A stretch of DNA of 64,000 nucleotides from Spongiibacteraceae bacterium (GCA_028280715.1 JANQLG010000033.1:62001-126000), one strand, 5' to 3'; counted from the first letter of the stretch, positions 30,013 through 41,115 are shown. Notes: a model not told the origin generated them from the letters alone. A program made the numbers and translations.

Positions 30013-31539
30013 ATGTGTGGCATAGTCGGCATAGTTGCCAAATCTAATGTTAATCAAGAGTTGTACGATGCTCTGACGGTTTTGCAACACCGAGGACAGG
30101 ATGCAGCGGGCATTGTGACTTGTGACAACGGGCGCCTTAATCAACGCAAAGCTAATGGTTTAGTAAAGGATGTATTTCATACCCGTCATATGCAGCGCCT
30201 TACAGGGAATATTGGTGTAGGGCATGTCCGTTACCCCACTGCAGGCAGCTCAAGTCCTGCCTTGGCTCAACCCTTTTATGTTAACTCGCCCTACGGTATT
30301 AGCCTTGCGCATAATGGTAATCTCACCAATTCTGCGGAGTTAAGTAAGGAACTGTTTCAGTCTGATTTACGTCACCTGAATACGGACTCTGATTCTGAAG
30401 TGTTGTTAAATGTGTTTGCACATGAATTACAGAAACTGGGTAAGTTAGCTCCTTCTGCTGATGATATTTTTAGTGCGATTAGTGGTGTACATCGTCGTTG
30501 CCAAGGCGGTTATGCGGTAATTGCGATGATGTCTAATTACGGCATTATTGGTTTTCGTGATCCTAACGGCATTCGCCCCATTGTTTATGGTGTTAGGGAA
30601 ACGGATCAAGGTCCCGAATATATGCTAGCGTCAGAAAGTGTAGCGCTGGATGTGCTTGGTTTTAAACTGGTGCGTGATATTGCACCTGGGGAAGCGATTT
30701 ATATTGATGCTGATGGTAACTTGGAAACGCGACAGTGTGCTGAACAACATAAAGCCACGCCGTGTATTTTTGAGCACGTGTATTTTGCCAGACCAGATTC
30801 TATTATGGATGGGATTTCAGTTTACAAATCCCGTCTTAGGCAGGGAGAGAAATTAGCAGCTAAAGTGCAAAGTCTGCGCCCTGATCACGATATTGATGTT
30901 GTCATACCCATTCCAGATTCCAGTCGCATTGCCGGTCAGTCCATGGCCTACAATTTAGGAGTGAAATTTCGCGAAGGCCTGGTCAAAAATCGTTATATAG
31001 GTCGTACTTTTATCATGCCCGGTCAGAATCAAAGGAAAAAATCAGTCAGGCAAAAATTGAATACGATCGAGCTGGAGTTCAAGGGCAAAAATGTGATGCT
31101 AGTGGATGACTCCATTGTGCGTGGTACAACATGTAAACAGATTATTGAAATGGCGCGTGATGCGGGTGCTGCGAAAGTATATTTTGCGTCGGCATCACCC
31201 CCGGTGCGTTACCCTAATGTTTATGGTATCGATATGCCTTCTGCGAAGGAGCTGATTGCTCATGGCCGTACCGTTGATGAAGTTTGTGAGTTGATTGGTG
31301 CGGATTGGTTGGTCTATCAAGATATTGATGATTTAATTGCCAGTTCGGCCGAAGGTAATCCGGATGTTGAAGGGTTTGATTGTGCAGTATTTAATGGTGA
31401 ATACATTACGGGCGATGTGGATGAGCAGTACCTGGCAGATTTAGATGCACAGCGTAATGATGCCAGTAAGGCTGAACGATTAGCCCTGGAAGAAGCCGAT
31501 ATTATTGGTTTGCATAATGACGGTGAACGAGAGGATTAA
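30013..31539 (+). CDS. purF: amidophosphoribosyltransferase
   Basis: PurF makes phosphoribosylamine from PRPP and glutamine, the first step of purine synthesis. After Met removal the N-terminal nucleophile is Cys2 (MCGIVGI). The glutaminase block RYPTAGSSS and the PRPP loop [13 protein letters not shown] are present. The 508-residue length matches the enterobacterial enzyme. It precedes metZ, as in Pseudomonas. Confidence 0.97.
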   Translation: MCGIVGIVAKSNVNQELYDALTVLQHRGQDAAGIVTCDNGRLNQRKANGLVKDVFHTRHMQRLTGNIGVGHVRYPTAGSSSPALAQPFYVNSPYGISLAHNGNLTNSAELSKELFQSDLRHLNTDSDSEVLLNVFAHELQKLGKLAPSADDIFSAISGVHRRCQGGYAVIAMMSNYGIIGFRDPNGIRPIVYGVRETDQGPEYMLASESVALDVLGFKLVRDIAPGEAIYIDADGNLETRQCAEQHKATPCIFEHVYFARPDSIMDGISVYKSRLRQGEKLAAKVQSLRPDHDIDVVIPIPDSSRIAGQSMAYNLGVKFREGLVKNRYIGRTFIMPGQNQRKKSVRQKLNTIELEFKGKNVMLVDDSIVRGTTCKQIIEMARDAGAAKVYFASASPPVRYPNVYGIDMPSAKELIAHGRTVDEVCELIGADWLVYQDIDDLIASSAEGNPDVEGFDCAVFNGEYITGDVDEQYLADLDAQRNDASKAERLALEEADIIGLHNDGERED

Positions 31540-31597
31540 GTTTGCGAATAATTTTGTTAGATAATAGTTGATTCAGGAAAAGTAGAGCGGCAGTGAC

Positions 31598-32812
31598 ATG
31601 TCCGATAAATTAGAAAAAGAGCAGCGACTACAGGCAATCTTAGCGGAAGCACAGTTAGATACACTGGCTATTCGTGCTGGACAGATACGCACGGCTGAAG
31701 GAGAAAATGCTGAGCCGATTTTCCCTACGTCTAGCTATGTGTTTGAAAACGCCGCCGAAGCCGCAGCACGGTTTTCTGGTGAGGACGTTGGCAATGTTTA
31801 TTCTCGCTACACAAACCCAACAGTACGGAACTTCGAACAACGAATTGCTGCATTGGAAGGTGGCGAAGCAGCCGTGGGAACCTCATCGGGCATGGCTGCT
31901 ATCTTGAGTACATGCATGTCATTACTTAAGGCAGGTGATCACGTTGTATGTTCGCGTAATGTATTTGGTACCACGACAAATTTGTTTTTGAAGTATCTGT
32001 GTAAGTTTGGCTTGGAAGTGACCTTTGTCGATTTGGTAAAACTGGACGACTGGAAAGAAGCGATTCAGCCAAACACTAAAATGCTGTTTTGTGAAACGCC
32101 ATCGAATCCTATTTGTGAAGTAGCAGATTTGACTGCGTTGTCAGCATTGGCGAAGGCCAACAATTGTTTATTTGTTGTAGACAATTGTTTCTGTACGCCT
32201 GCACTGCAAAAACCGTTGGAGTTTGGTGCCGACCTGGTGATTCATTCTGCCACTAAATATTTGGATGGGCAGGGGCGTTGTGTGGGCGGAGCCGTTGTTG
32301 GTTGTAAGGAACATATCGATGAAATAGTGGGTTTTCTCAGAACCTGCGGTCCCACAATGAGCCCCTTTAATGCCTGGGTCTTTCTCAAGGGTTTGGAAAC
32401 GTTGCGGCTCAGGATGGATGCCCATTGCAGCAATGCTTTGCAATTAGCGCTGTGGCTGGAGCAACGGGAACAAATCGAGCAAGTTTTTTATGCAGGGTTG
32501 GATTCTCACCCCGGTAAAGCTTTGGCGACCAAACAGCAACGAGGTTATGGTGGAGTACTTTCCTTTAGGGTGAAGGGTGATAGAGCGGCAGCCTGGCGTT
32601 TTATTGATGCCACCTGTATTTGCTCATTAACAGCCAACCTGGGCGATGTAAAAACCACCATTGTGCACCCAGCTACGACCACTCATGGTCGTCTGACCGA
32701 TGAACAGCGCGCTGAGGCTAATATTACTGACAATCTGATACGGGTTGCTGTTGGTCTTGAGGATATTGAAGACCTAAAAGCCGATATGCTTCGTGGTATT
32801 GCGGCGCTGTAA
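31598..32812 (+). CDS. metZ: O-succinylhomoserine sulfhydrylase
   Basis: This is a PLP enzyme of the Cys/Met metabolism family. The PLP lysine is Lys220 in HSATKYLDGQGR, and YSRYTNPT (68-75) is the cofactor phosphate contact. The purF-metZ order and the 404-residue length indicate MetZ, which makes homocysteine directly from O-succinylhomoserine and sulfide; cystathionine gamma-synthase is the alternative reading. A CCTGTTAACAGG palindrome follows the stop (about 32822) without a strong T-run. Confidence 0.92.
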   Translation: MSDKLEKEQRLQAILAEAQLDTLAIRAGQIRTAEGENAEPIFPTSSYVFENAAEAAARFSGEDVGNVYSRYTNPTVRNFEQRIAALEGGEAAVGTSSGMAAILSTCMSLLKAGDHVVCSRNVFGTTTNLFLKYLCKFGLEVTFVDLVKLDDWKEAIQPNTKMLFCETPSNPICEVADLTALSALAKANNCLFVVDNCFCTPALQKPLEFGADLVIHSATKYLDGQGRCVGGAVVGCKEHIDEIVGFLRTCGPTMSPFNAWVFLKGLETLRLRMDAHCSNALQLALWLEQREQIEQVFYAGLDSHPGKALATKQQRGYGGVLSFRVKGDRAAAWRFIDATCICSLTANLGDVKTTIVHPATTTHGRLTDEQRAEANITDNLIRVAVGLEDIEDLKADMLRGIAAL

Positions 32813-32947
32813 TTTGGAGCCTGTTAACAGGTCCTAGCCTTTTTGTAATCTGTTTTTGCGACATCTATTCAATGTAGTGTTTTTGCAGCTGCTACACTGT
32901 GTTAGCACGGTTTAATTGCCAAAACTAGTCAATGTTGTGAGAAGTCT

Positions 32948-33865
32948 ATGCATAAACAGATAGAACAAGCCGTTGCAGAAGTTAGCACTGTCTTGCTGGG
33001 TAAAGAGGTTCAAGTTCGTTTGGCGTTATGTTGTCTGCTAGCTAAGGGGCATCTCTTAATCGAAGATCTTCCCGGTATGGGAAAAACCACGTTGTCCAAT
33101 GCATTAGCCAGAGTGTTAGGATTGGAATACAAGCGTGTGCAATTTACCAGTGATCTGCTTCCTGCCGATATTCTGGGCGTCTCCATTTTTAATCGCGACA
33201 GTTCTCAATTTGAATTTATGCCGGGGCCTATTTTTACCCAAGTGTTGCTGGCCGATGAGATCAATCGAACTACACCCAAAACCCAAAGTGCGTTGTTAGA
33301 ATCGATGGAAGAAGGTCAGGTGACGACTGAGGGGCAAACACGAGAGCTGCCAGCGCCTTTTTTTGTGATTGCCACACAGAACCCGGCTAATCAGTCAGGC
33401 ACTTATCCATTACCTGAATCGCAATTGGATCGCTTTCTGATGCGATTGTCACTTGGGTATCCCGACAAAGAAGCAGAACGAAAATTATTGCTAGGCGAAG
33501 ACAGCCGGCGTAAGTTGGTTCACCTGCAGCAGGTGATAACCGCTAATGATTTAGTAGCGATTCAAAAAGCTGTAGATGATATTCATTGTTCAGATAGTCT
33601 CGTCGATTATGTGCAGCGCCTTGTGGACTATACCCGCACCGGGCCAGAATTTGTGTACGGTATCTCTCCGCGTGGTTCTTTGGCATTGTTGCGCTGTGCT
33701 AAAACCTGGGCATTAATGTCTGGGCGCGGGCACGTGGTACCGGAGGATGTGCAAATGGTACTGCCCGCCGTAGCGGAACATCGTTTGAGCACATCTCTGG
33801 ATTATCGGGTCGATAATCGGGGCTTGTCTCAAAAATTGTTAGAAGATGTTCCCGTCGTCGTTTGA
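32948..33865 (+). CDS. MoxR family AAA+ ATPase
   Basis: This 305-residue protein is a MoxR chaperone-like ATPase. Walker A is at 41-49 (LPGMGKTTL), Walker B is LLADEINR around 107-114, and the sensor segments ATQNPANQSGTYPLPESQLDRF are typical. MoxR ATPases work with adjacent DUF58 (often vWA-like) proteins; here such a gene follows after 39 bases. The cellular target is unknown. Confidence 0.93.
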   Translation: MHKQIEQAVAEVSTVLLGKEVQVRLALCCLLAKGHLLIEDLPGMGKTTLSNALARVLGLEYKRVQFTSDLLPADILGVSIFNRDSSQFEFMPGPIFTQVLLADEINRTTPKTQSALLESMEEGQVTTEGQTRELPAPFFVIATQNPANQSGTYPLPESQLDRFLMRLSLGYPDKEAERKLLLGEDSRRKLVHLQQVITANDLVAIQKAVDDIHCSDSLVDYVQRLVDYTRTGPEFVYGISPRGSLALLRCAKTWALMSGRGHVVPEDVQMVLPAVAEHRLSTSLDYRVDNRGLSQKLLEDVPVVV

Positions 33866-33904
33866 TAGTCGAATAGACTTTAATCAAGCTGGAGTGTGGT
33901 AGCA

Positions 33905-34894
33905 ATGATAGAGCGGATTAGGCAGCGATTCCGTCGGCGCTACGAAGCCTGGATGAAAAATCGGCTTCCTCCGGTAAGAAGTGTCACTTTAACCCAACGC
34001 CGTATTTTCATTTTTCCTTCCCGGCAAGGCCTATGGTTTTTTGTATTGCTTGCGGCAATGTTGTTAGCTGCAATCAATTATCAAAATAATATGGTTTTCA
34101 TGCTGACGTTTTTGTTGTTCAGTATTTTTATCGTAACGATCTTACATACCTACGCAAATCTTTCGGGGTTAACAATAAGTGCCATAAAAGCCGTGCCTGC
34201 TTTTGCAGGCGATCGAGTGGAATACGAAATTTCACTGAGCAGAGAAGGTAATAAGAGTTACTACGATATTAATCTGTTTTGGCCAGATACTGAGGTGGCG
34301 ACGGTAACCTTAGACAAACATAGTGAGCAACGAGTCAGATTACATGTACCAAGTAAAAAGAGGGGGTTACTGAATCCCGGACGGTTAAAAGTTGAGACTT
34401 CTTATCCTATTGGTCTATTGCGAAGTTGGACGTGGATTACATTAGACTTGGAAGCGCTAGTGTATCCAAGACCCATGAAATGTGACTTGCAGGCGACATC
34501 CATCTCCGACTCTGATGACGGAGATGTTACAGCGGTAGTTGGCAGTGATGACTTTTATGCGTTTCGGTCTTATCAGCAAGGGGACCCACTAAAACACGTG
34601 GCATGGAAAAGTTACGCTAAGGGACAATCCTTGCATACTAAACAATTTGCAGCCTATTGTGACCAGCGGCTCTGGTTAGATTGGGATCAATTCACTGGTG
34701 ATATGGAAAGTCGACTTAGCAAACTCTGCTATTGGGTGTTAAAGATTGAGCAGTCTGATGATGAGTATGGAGTTAAGCTCCCTGGCTTTATTCTAGAGCC
34801 AGCTAATGGAGAGCGTCATCAGCAGCAAGCACTAAGAGCACTGGCTTTGTTCAATACTATAGGTCATTTAAAAAACAGGGGGTCTGCGTCATGA
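33905..34894 (+). CDS. DUF58 domain membrane protein
   Basis: This 329-residue protein has two adjacent membrane segments (about 40-85) and a C-terminal DUF58 domain, with the hallmark DDFYAFRSYQQGDPLKHVAWKSYA. ATG 33905 is preferred; GTG 33896 lies one base after the GGAG site. The stop overlaps the next start (ATGA at 34891), so it is translationally coupled to the transglutaminase gene. The MoxR-DUF58-TgpA trio is conserved in Pseudomonas relatives. Confidence 0.9.
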   Translation: MIERIRQRFRRRYEAWMKNRLPPVRSVTLTQRRIFIFPSRQGLWFFVLLAAMLLAAINYQNNMVFMLTFLLFSIFIVTILHTYANLSGLTISAIKAVPAFAGDRVEYEISLSREGNKSYYDINLFWPDTEVATVTLDKHSEQRVRLHVPSKKRGLLNPGRLKVETSYPIGLLRSWTWITLDLEALVYPRPMKCDLQATSISDSDDGDVTAVVGSDDFYAFRSYQQGDPLKHVAWKSYAKGQSLHTKQFAAYCDQRLWLDWDQFTGDMESRLSKLCYWVLKIEQSDDEYGVKLPGFILEPANGERHQQQALRALALFNTIGHLKNRGSAS

Positions 34895-36903
34895 GTGTTT
34901 CCTGGCAAGTTCCTCGAAATTGTCTGGTCTGGGCGATGATGTCACAAGTCGCTTTGCTTCTCCCTCACGTCCAGAGATTGCCTTGGTGGATGATGTTGGC
35001 TTATGTCATCTGTGCGCTCTGGCGAATTATGATATATCAAGGCCGCTGGTCACTGCCGCCTAAATTCTTAAAAAGTATTTTGGCTGTCGTTTGTTGTGCG
35101 GGTATATATTTATCCTACGGTTCTTTTATAGGTTTAGAGCCTACCATTGCATTGTTATTCAGTGGTATGTTTCTTAAGTTGCTAGAGCTCAATATGAGGC
35201 GTGATGTTTATGTATTGATATTTTTATCTATCTTTGCCTCGCTGACGGCTTTTTTATTTTCACAAAATATCGGGATAACACTTTATATCTTCCTTGCTTT
35301 ACTAATGGTAGTCACTTCACTGGTGGCACTTCATCAGCATGATTTAACTCGCCTAAGTATTAACAGTTTGAAAAAAACAGCAGTCATTTTTTTGCAGGCT
35401 GTGCCACTGATGGTTGTGTTGTTTATTATTTTTCCGCGTTTTGAACCTTTTTGGACGGTACCTTCTCCATCTCAGAATGCCAAAACTGGTGTTAGTGAAA
35501 CCATGGGACCAGGTGATATATCCAATTTGAGTCAAAGCGGAGAATTGGCATTTAGGGCGGTTTTTAACAGCGTCGTACCAACAAGAGAGGACATGTACTG
35601 GAGAGGGTTGGTGTTGTCTAGGTTTGATGGCAGAGTCTGGCATCAGGGTCGAAATACAAAACGCTTGTTCTCTCAATCCGAGGTGAGTCAGTTAAAATCT
35701 GCTACGAATATTGATTATGACTATACGATCTTTCTGGAGCCGACGCATCAGCGCTGGTTATTTTCACTACCCCTGGCATTCAGTGATGAACGTTTAGTCA
35801 GAATGAGTTCAGATTACCGGCTGATTCGTTTAAATCCAGTCAGTAACCGTATCAAATACCGAGTTCAGTCTGATGAGGGTGCTGTAATTGATAGAGAATT
35901 AGTCCCATATCAATTACAGCGGGAAATATTTTTACCCGCTGGAAGTAACCCTGAGACCAGACTTTGGGCGCAGCAGTTGTATCTTTCGTCGGAGGATAAT
36001 GAAGCCTTTATTAATGCTGTGCTTAAACACTTTCGCAGCGAGCCCTTTTACTACACATTGCAACCGCCATTGTTAGGTGAACACACTGTTGATGAATTTT
36101 TATTTCAAACCAGGCAGGGGTTTTGTGAACACTATGCAAGTAGCTTTGTATTTATTATGCGTTCAGTCGGGATTCCCGCACGTGTGGTTACAGGTTATCA
36201 AGGAGGGGAAATTAACCCGCTAACAGGCACAGTTTTGGTCCATCAGTACGATGCGCATGCCTGGGTTGAAGTATGGTTACCTGAAAGAGGCTGGACAAGA
36301 GTGGATCCTACAGCGGCTGTTTCGCCCTTGCGTATTGAATCAGGATTGGAGGCTGCGCTAGCGGCTTTAGAACAAGGCTTTTTATCAGATTCTGTTTTTT
36401 CACCACAGCGTTATCGTTATATTCAGTCATTGAACTATCTATGGCTGCAATTAGATGCAATCAATTATTACTGGATTAGCTTTGTATTAGATTTTAATGA
36501 CGAACGCCAAGTTGATTTTCTAAAAAAGCTGATTGGAGATGTGACTCCACTAAGAATTGCTATGTTATTGATTTCAGTCGGTGGCATCGTTTTGTTATTA
36601 GTAGCGATGCAATTGCTTAAAGGAAGAACAGGAGAAAAAAGCAGTCCGGAGTCAGTGCTCTACCTGTCAGTGTGCAGGAGATTGGCTAAGGCAGGTTATC
36701 CTAGGTCTGATAATGAAGCCCCGATAGATTACTGTCGTCGTATTATTGAGCTTAAGCCTGAGTTGTCTCAGCATCTTCAGGCTGTGACTCGTACATATGT
36801 TACCTTAAGTTATGAATCCTACCCGAGGGAACAACGAAAGCACCTTATTTCCCAATTGAGGAATGAAACTACCAAGCTGAGTTATCAACTAAGGGCAATT
36901 TAG
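34891..36903 (+). CDS. tgpA: TgpA-like membrane transglutaminase (DUF3488 + transglutaminase-like)
   Basis: This 670-residue protein has several N-terminal membrane segments (about 10-185, DUF3488), then a periplasmic transglutaminase-like domain with the catalytic triad Cys412 (GFCEHYA), His456 (DAHAWVEVW) and Asp472 (RVDPTAA), another membrane segment (about 552-575) and a cytosolic DUF4129-like tail. TgpA of Pseudomonas aeruginosa is an essential protein of this type, thought to act in the periplasm. The start overlaps the DUF58 stop. Confidence 0.9.
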   Translation: MSVSWQVPRNCLVWAMMSQVALLLPHVQRLPWWMMLAYVICALWRIMIYQGRWSLPPKFLKSILAVVCCAGIYLSYGSFIGLEPTIALLFSGMFLKLLELNMRRDVYVLIFLSIFASLTAFLFSQNIGITLYIFLALLMVVTSLVALHQHDLTRLSINSLKKTAVIFLQAVPLMVVLFIIFPRFEPFWTVPSPSQNAKTGVSETMGPGDISNLSQSGELAFRAVFNSVVPTREDMYWRGLVLSRFDGRVWHQGRNTKRLFSQSEVSQLKSATNIDYDYTIFLEPTHQRWLFSLPLAFSDERLVRMSSDYRLIRLNPVSNRIKYRVQSDEGAVIDRELVPYQLQREIFLPAGSNPETRLWAQQLYLSSEDNEAFINAVLKHFRSEPFYYTLQPPLLGEHTVDEFLFQTRQGFCEHYASSFVFIMRSVGIPARVVTGYQGGEINPLTGTVLVHQYDAHAWVEVWLPERGWTRVDPTAAVSPLRIESGLEAALAALEQGFLSDSVFSPQRYRYIQSLNYLWLQLDAINYYWISFVLDFNDERQVDFLKKLIGDVTPLRIAMLLISVGGIVLLLVAMQLLKGRTGEKSSPESVLYLSVCRRLAKAGYPRSDNEAPIDYCRRIIELKPELSQHLQAVTRTYVTLSYESYPREQRKHLISQLRNETTKLSYQLRAI

Positions 36904-37084
36904 CTTGAGTACCTATCCTTTGAATTGTCAGATTTTTGATCATCAAAGTACAGTTATGACATAAAGAGTATTACCTAAGCGATAGAAAATTTGTCGATAA
37001 TTTTGGGAAACTTAGCGATAAATTTAAAAAATACCTGAATTTACTGCTTTCGGGGTCATTAACCACTAACTTTCTACAACTGTC

Positions 37085-37300
37085 TTATGCACAACGATAA
37101 ATCTGTTATGAGTCTAAGTGTCAAATCCTCGGCAGTGATACTGTATATGCATACAAATTGCATAACTAGCTGATAAATAAGGTATTTTTTGCTGGTTAAA
37201 AAATAATCAATTTGATGTGAGGAGCATATTGTAGGGCATTTCCGGCTTTTTCTTAATGGTTATCCACTAATTTATCCACAGATTTTGTGGATAAATTAGT
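37085..37300. promoter_or_regulatory. cluster of DnaA-box sequences in a 479-base non-coding gap
   Basis: The gap 36904-37382 lies between two genes that point toward each other. It holds TTATGCACA (37085-37093) and TTATCCACA (37272-37280), both full matches to TTATNCACA, its reverse complement TGTGGATAA (37286-37294), and TTATCCACT (37259-37267, one mismatch). The last two perfect boxes face each other inside a 15-bp perfect inverted repeat (37266-37280 / 37286-37300, 5-base loop). The gap is AT-rich and I see no gene in it. Possible roles are DnaA titration or reactivation, or an origin-like site; the hairpin could also end transcription from either side. Confidence 0.6.
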
Positions 37301-37382
37301 AATAGTTTCATAATGCTTAAATAATATTGTAATGAGAAAAAGTTGTTACAGTTTTGTAGCAGATGTGAAAAAAAGTATCAGT

Positions 37383-40280
37383 CTAATTTTGATGAGAGAC
37401 CGCCTTACTTAGTAAATCTGTTAGATTGCTTAGGGATATTGGCTTGGTTAAGTGTCCATCCATACCTATTGCCTCGACTCGCTCTTTGAAGTCACTCTGG
37501 GCATGAGCGCTGATAGCAATGATATTAACCCGCTTCCTTTGGTTTTCCTGTTCTTTGGCGCGTATCTGTGCAGCGGCCTGGTAGCCATCCATTTCTGGCA
37601 TTTCGCAATCCATAAGAATCAAGTCGTAGTCATTGGCTTCGTATTTTTGGATGGCTCTAAGGCCATTTTCAGCAACATCCGCTTCTACGCCGATTTGCTT
37701 AAGCATATTGGCGAGAATAAGCTGGTTGACCTGATTATCATCAACGATAAGAACCTTCAGGTCATGGTATTTTTGCTCTTCACTAGGTTCCATGACCGCT
37801 TGTGCCGCCTTAGGGGGTAACGTTGCGCGTAGAAGGACATCATGTAGCTGGCTGTTAGTGATGGGTTTCTCTAATACAATCCGAATGCCTAAGCTGGCCA
37901 AGTCATCGTGTTTATCCAGCAACTGCGTTGCAGCCATCAGCACAAAGGTGGCTGAGGATAACTGACGTTTGCGTATCTCTTTCAGTAGATCCAGGCCACT
38001 GGCACTTTCGAGATTATATTCCGATAAAATGACATCGAAGGGTTGGTCCTGTTCTGCAGCGCTTTCTAATGTGCTGATTGCGTCCTCCAAGTTGGTGCAA
38101 AGAGTTGTATCGATCTTCCAAGAGGTGAGTAATCGTTTGACAATATCAGCTGATACAGTATGTGAATCCACAAGCAGTAATTTTTTATCCGCTAATTGCG
38201 ATGAGCGTTTCCGAATTAATTCTGGTGCTGGATTTTCTTCGTTCATTAGCCTGGCAGTGAACCAGAATACTGAGCCAACGCCGGCTTCGCTGTCGACGTC
38301 AATGTGTCCATCCATTAGTTCAGCAAGCTGCTTGCTAATGGCCAAACCCAGCCCGCTGCCACCATATAGACCATAAGCATCTTCATCAGCATGTTGGAAT
38401 GGCGTGAAAAGGCGCTTTTTTTCTTCATTGGTTAGGCCGATACCACTGTCTTCCACAGAAAACTTAAGCTCAGTGCAATTGATTGCTGCTTTGTCCGTAG
38501 CTCTGACCTTAAGTATGACATCGCCTTGATCGGTAAACTTAAAGGCATTGCTCAGCAGATGAAGGAGAATTTGTTTTAATTTGCCCGCATCGCCACAAAA
38601 TACCTGGTCAAGATTGGGGTCGATATCGGCGATAAAGTTAATATGTTTTTCTACGGCTTTGAGGGAGAAGATAGAAATACAGTCATCAATCAGTGCTTCC
38701 AAGTTAAAGCTGGATAGTTCCAGTTCCATCTTGCCTGCTTCAATTTGAGTGAAGTCCCGTAAATCATTAATGATTGCTACCAGATCCTGGCTGGAGTGCT
38801 CGATCATATTGAGGTAATAGTTTTGCTTTTCATCCAGCCGCGATGCCTTCATTTTGTCCGTCATGGTTAAAATACCATCCATAGGCGTTCGGATTTCATG
38901 ACTCATTGTGGCTAGAAAGTCGCTCTTTGATTGATTTTCCAACCGTGCTTGACTGGCTGATTGTTCGAGTTCAATGAGTTTTCGTTTGGAATTGTAAAGC
39001 TCGGCTTCAGCTTTCAGTTTACTCTCGTTGGCTTTGAGTATGCTTTCATTGCCTTCATCAACCTCTTTTTGTAACTGGTTAACTCTATCTGCCAGGGCGA
39101 GTGAGAAAAATACCAACATAGCTGTCAGCCCTAGGGCAGGTAGACTGTCGGTAATCCCAGTACGAGAAATGAGTCCTAGTGAGGCCATGGCGCTAATCAG
39201 CAGGGCAAAAATCAGTATCATAATGGCGATAACAAAATGCCCTGCAGAAATAACGCCTTTGCGACGAATCACAATACCCGCACAGAGTGCGGTAATCAGC
39301 ATTGCTCCGGTGCTAAGTATTGATAATAAAATAAGTGTAATACTGCTAGTGACAGAAGCAGTGATTAATAGGCCTACGGTAATGATGGCCAGCCAGCGGA
39401 TCGCCCAAAGAAATTTCCTAGTGCGTCTGCGTAGATTCAGAAAATAAATAGTGAACTGGCCAAATAATAGAATATAGAGAGAGAAAAAAACTGTCTGTAG
39501 CGCTATTTTGTTCCACTGGCTGTCAGGGGCAAAATATTGGTATAAGTGACCCTGGCTGGCAGAGACCAAGTAGATAGAGGTCATAGCATAGAGCACATAA
39601 AAGCCATAACTTTTATGATGGGTGGATAAGTACAGAAATAAATTATAAAGGGCGACGACAAATAAAACGCCGTAGATGAATCCAGCCACTAACTGCATTT
39701 CAAGATCCCAGGTATTAAACGCTTTTGGATTCCATAGGGTGGCGCGAAATTGCAGGGCTGGTTCGTCTTCAATCAACCAAATTAAGGTTATTTCGTCATT
39801 GGCTGGAATTGTGATCTCGCTTAACAGGTGTCGGTGTAAAATGGGTCGGTTGTTGAATGGGCTATCTAAACCAGCGCCTTCGAACAATGTAGTTACGTTA
39901 CCGGTACTGGATAGAATGTAGAGATCGGCTGTTTTAATACTGGGGTATTCGGTTTGTAAAATAAAATCGACAGCGTGATCTGAGGTATTGGCGATTTGAG
40001 TCCGTAACCAGTACCTACCCGCATCCAGAAAGAGGGTGCCATGATGCTGGTCGCTGGCTGACCAGGGCATCATACGGCTGCCTCTGGTTAAATATTCAAC
40101 GGTTAATGTTTGTTCGCCATCATAAAAGAATTCGATATGTGCATTTAATGGCTGATATTGAAGGTTACCATCAACTTCGATCCTACCTGCCTCAACAACA
40201 GCACTGACAAATAGTTGAAATAAAATAACAAGAAGTAATGCGGGTTTAGTTGATTGGGTCACTGGCGTCTCGTGAAACAC
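37383..40280 (-). CDS. hybrid sensor histidine kinase with 7TM-DISM sensor and two receiver domains
   Basis: The 965 residues read in order: signal sequence (to about 31), periplasmic 7TMR-DISMED2 sensor (about 35-180), seven membrane segments (about 195-398), a coiled coil (400-450), HisKA with His461 ([15 protein letters not shown]), HATPase with DSGIG and [10 protein letters not shown], then two receiver domains. The second receiver is complete (Asp847/848, phospho-acceptor Asp891 in [13 protein letters not shown], Lys946). In the first, the acceptor position is Glu754 (VILSEYNL) and the acid pair is reduced to DS (705-706), so it is probably not phosphorylated. No response regulator gene is adjacent. 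Confidence 0.92.
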   Translation of the reverse strand: MFHETPVTQSTKPALLLVILFQLFVSAVVEAGRIEVDGNLQYQPLNAHIEFFYDGEQTLTVEYLTRGSRMMPWSASDQHHGTLFLDAGRYWLRTQIANTSDHAVDFILQTEYPSIKTADLYILSSTGNVTTLFEGAGLDSPFNNRPILHRHLLSEITIPANDEITLIWLIEDEPALQFRATLWNPKAFNTWDLEMQLVAGFIYGVLFVVALYNLFLYLSTHHKSYGFYVLYAMTSIYLVSASQGHLYQYFAPDSQWNKIALQTVFFSLYILLFGQFTIYFLNLRRRTRKFLWAIRWLAIITVGLLITASVTSSITLILLSILSTGAMLITALCAGIVIRRKGVISAGHFVIAIMILIFALLISAMASLGLISRTGITDSLPALGLTAMLVFFSLALADRVNQLQKEVDEGNESILKANESKLKAEAELYNSKRKLIELEQSASQARLENQSKSDFLATMSHEIRTPMDGILTMTDKMKASRLDEKQNYYLNMIEHSSQDLVAIINDLRDFTQIEAGKMELELSSFNLEALIDDCISIFSLKAVEKHINFIADIDPNLDQVFCGDAGKLKQILLHLLSNAFKFTDQGDVILKVRATDKAAINCTELKFSVEDSGIGLTNEEKKRLFTPFQHADEDAYGLYGGSGLGLAISKQLAELMDGHIDVDSEAGVGSVFWFTARLMNEENPAPELIRKRSSQLADKKLLLVDSHTVSADIVKRLLTSWKIDTTLCTNLEDAISTLESAAEQDQPFDVILSEYNLESASGLDLLKEIRKRQLSSATFVLMAATQLLDKHDDLASLGIRIVLEKPITNSQLHDVLLRATLPPKAAQAVMEPSEEQKYHDLKVLIVDDNQVNQLILANMLKQIGVEADVAENGLRAIQKYEANDYDLILMDCEMPEMDGYQAAAQIRAKEQENQRKRVNIIAISAHAQSDFKERVEAIGMDGHLTKPISLSNLTDLLSKAVSHQN

Positions 40281-40418
40281 TGTAATTTGAGGATAACAAT
40301 AGGTTGAGACCGACAGGGCGTCAACATAATTTCAGGGGTATGTCGAAGTCGGGAAGGTATGCCCTAAAACTCGGGTTGATGGGGCGACGGGGTGCTGTCT
40401 TTCAGGCTGGGCGCTGTT

Positions 40419-40424
40419 TATAAT
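40419..40424 (+). promoter_or_regulatory. possible -10 element of the dUTPase gene
   Basis: A perfect TATAAT lies 68 bases before the dut ATG. No good -35 is visible at 16-18 bases upstream, so this is tentative. Confidence 0.3.
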
Positions 40425-40491
40425 CTGCTGATTAAAATAACAGTCTATCTATGACTGACAAATGTATCAGAGGATCTATCAGGGGAAAAGA

Positions 40492-41115
40492 ATGAAGCAG
40501 GCATTTGTGACCATGCTGGATATGCAGGACAAAATGAACCACAAAGTGCATGAGCAATGGATTTCGCAAAATTACGAATGGTATCGAGCTATTTGGATCG
40601 AGTGTGGAGAGCTGATCGAACATTACGGTTATAAATGGTGGAAAAAACAAACGCCTGATATGGATCAGGTGCAGCTGGAAGTCATAGATATCTGGCATTT
40701 TGGTATGAGTGCGTTATTTCGAGAAGGTGTGAGTCAGGATCAATTAGCGCAATCGATGGCTGATGCATTAGAGGGTTATAGTTACAGTGGTGTCGATGTT
40801 CGTACTGCGACAGAAGCATTGGCAGAAGAGAGTTTGCGTACTAAAAATTTTTCGGTTCCTCTATTTTGGGATTTATTACATGCTGTGGAGCTGACCTTTG
40901 ATGAGCTTTATCGTCAGTATGTCGGAAAAAACGTGTTGAATTTTTTCCGTCAGGACAATGGCTATAAAGAGGGCACTTATATCAAGCAGTGGCAGGGAAG
41001 AGAAGATAACGAGCACTTGGTAGAAATTCTTTCCGATCTAAACCCCAAAGCTAGCAGTTTTGCCGATGATGTTTATCAGTCGCTTCAAACCCGTTACCAA
41101 CAACTAACCAGTTAG
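40492..41115 (+). CDS. dimeric dUTPase (dUTPase_2 family)
   Basis: This 207-residue all-helical protein belongs to the MazG-like dimeric dUTPases, which hydrolyse dUTP (and dUDP) and keep uracil out of DNA. The metal and substrate motifs are WYRAIWIECGELIEHYGYKWWKK (read as WYRxxxxECxEL ... KWWKK) and LEVIDIWHF, followed by NFFRQDNGYKEGTY. ATG 40492 has AGGGG upstream; the frame is open back to 40462. This family is typical of phages and some bacteria and is unrelated to the trimeric Dut. Next gene starts 13 bases later. Confidence 0.88.
   Translation: MKQAFVTMLDMQDKMNHKVHEQWISQNYEWYRAIWIECGELIEHYGYKWWKKQTPDMDQVQLEVIDIWHFGMSALFREGVSQDQLAQSMADALEGYSYSGVDVRTATEALAEESLRTKNFSVPLFWDLLHAVELTFDELYRQYVGKNVLNFFRQDNGYKEGTYIKQWQGREDNEHLVEILSDLNPKASSFADDVYQSLQTRYQQLTS

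Noticed and set aside
36904-37382. Chromosomal replication origin
   Set aside because: Kept only as a DnaA-binding locus: no dnaA, dnaN, gyrB or mnmG nearby, and almost no GATC sites; skew cannot be judged here.
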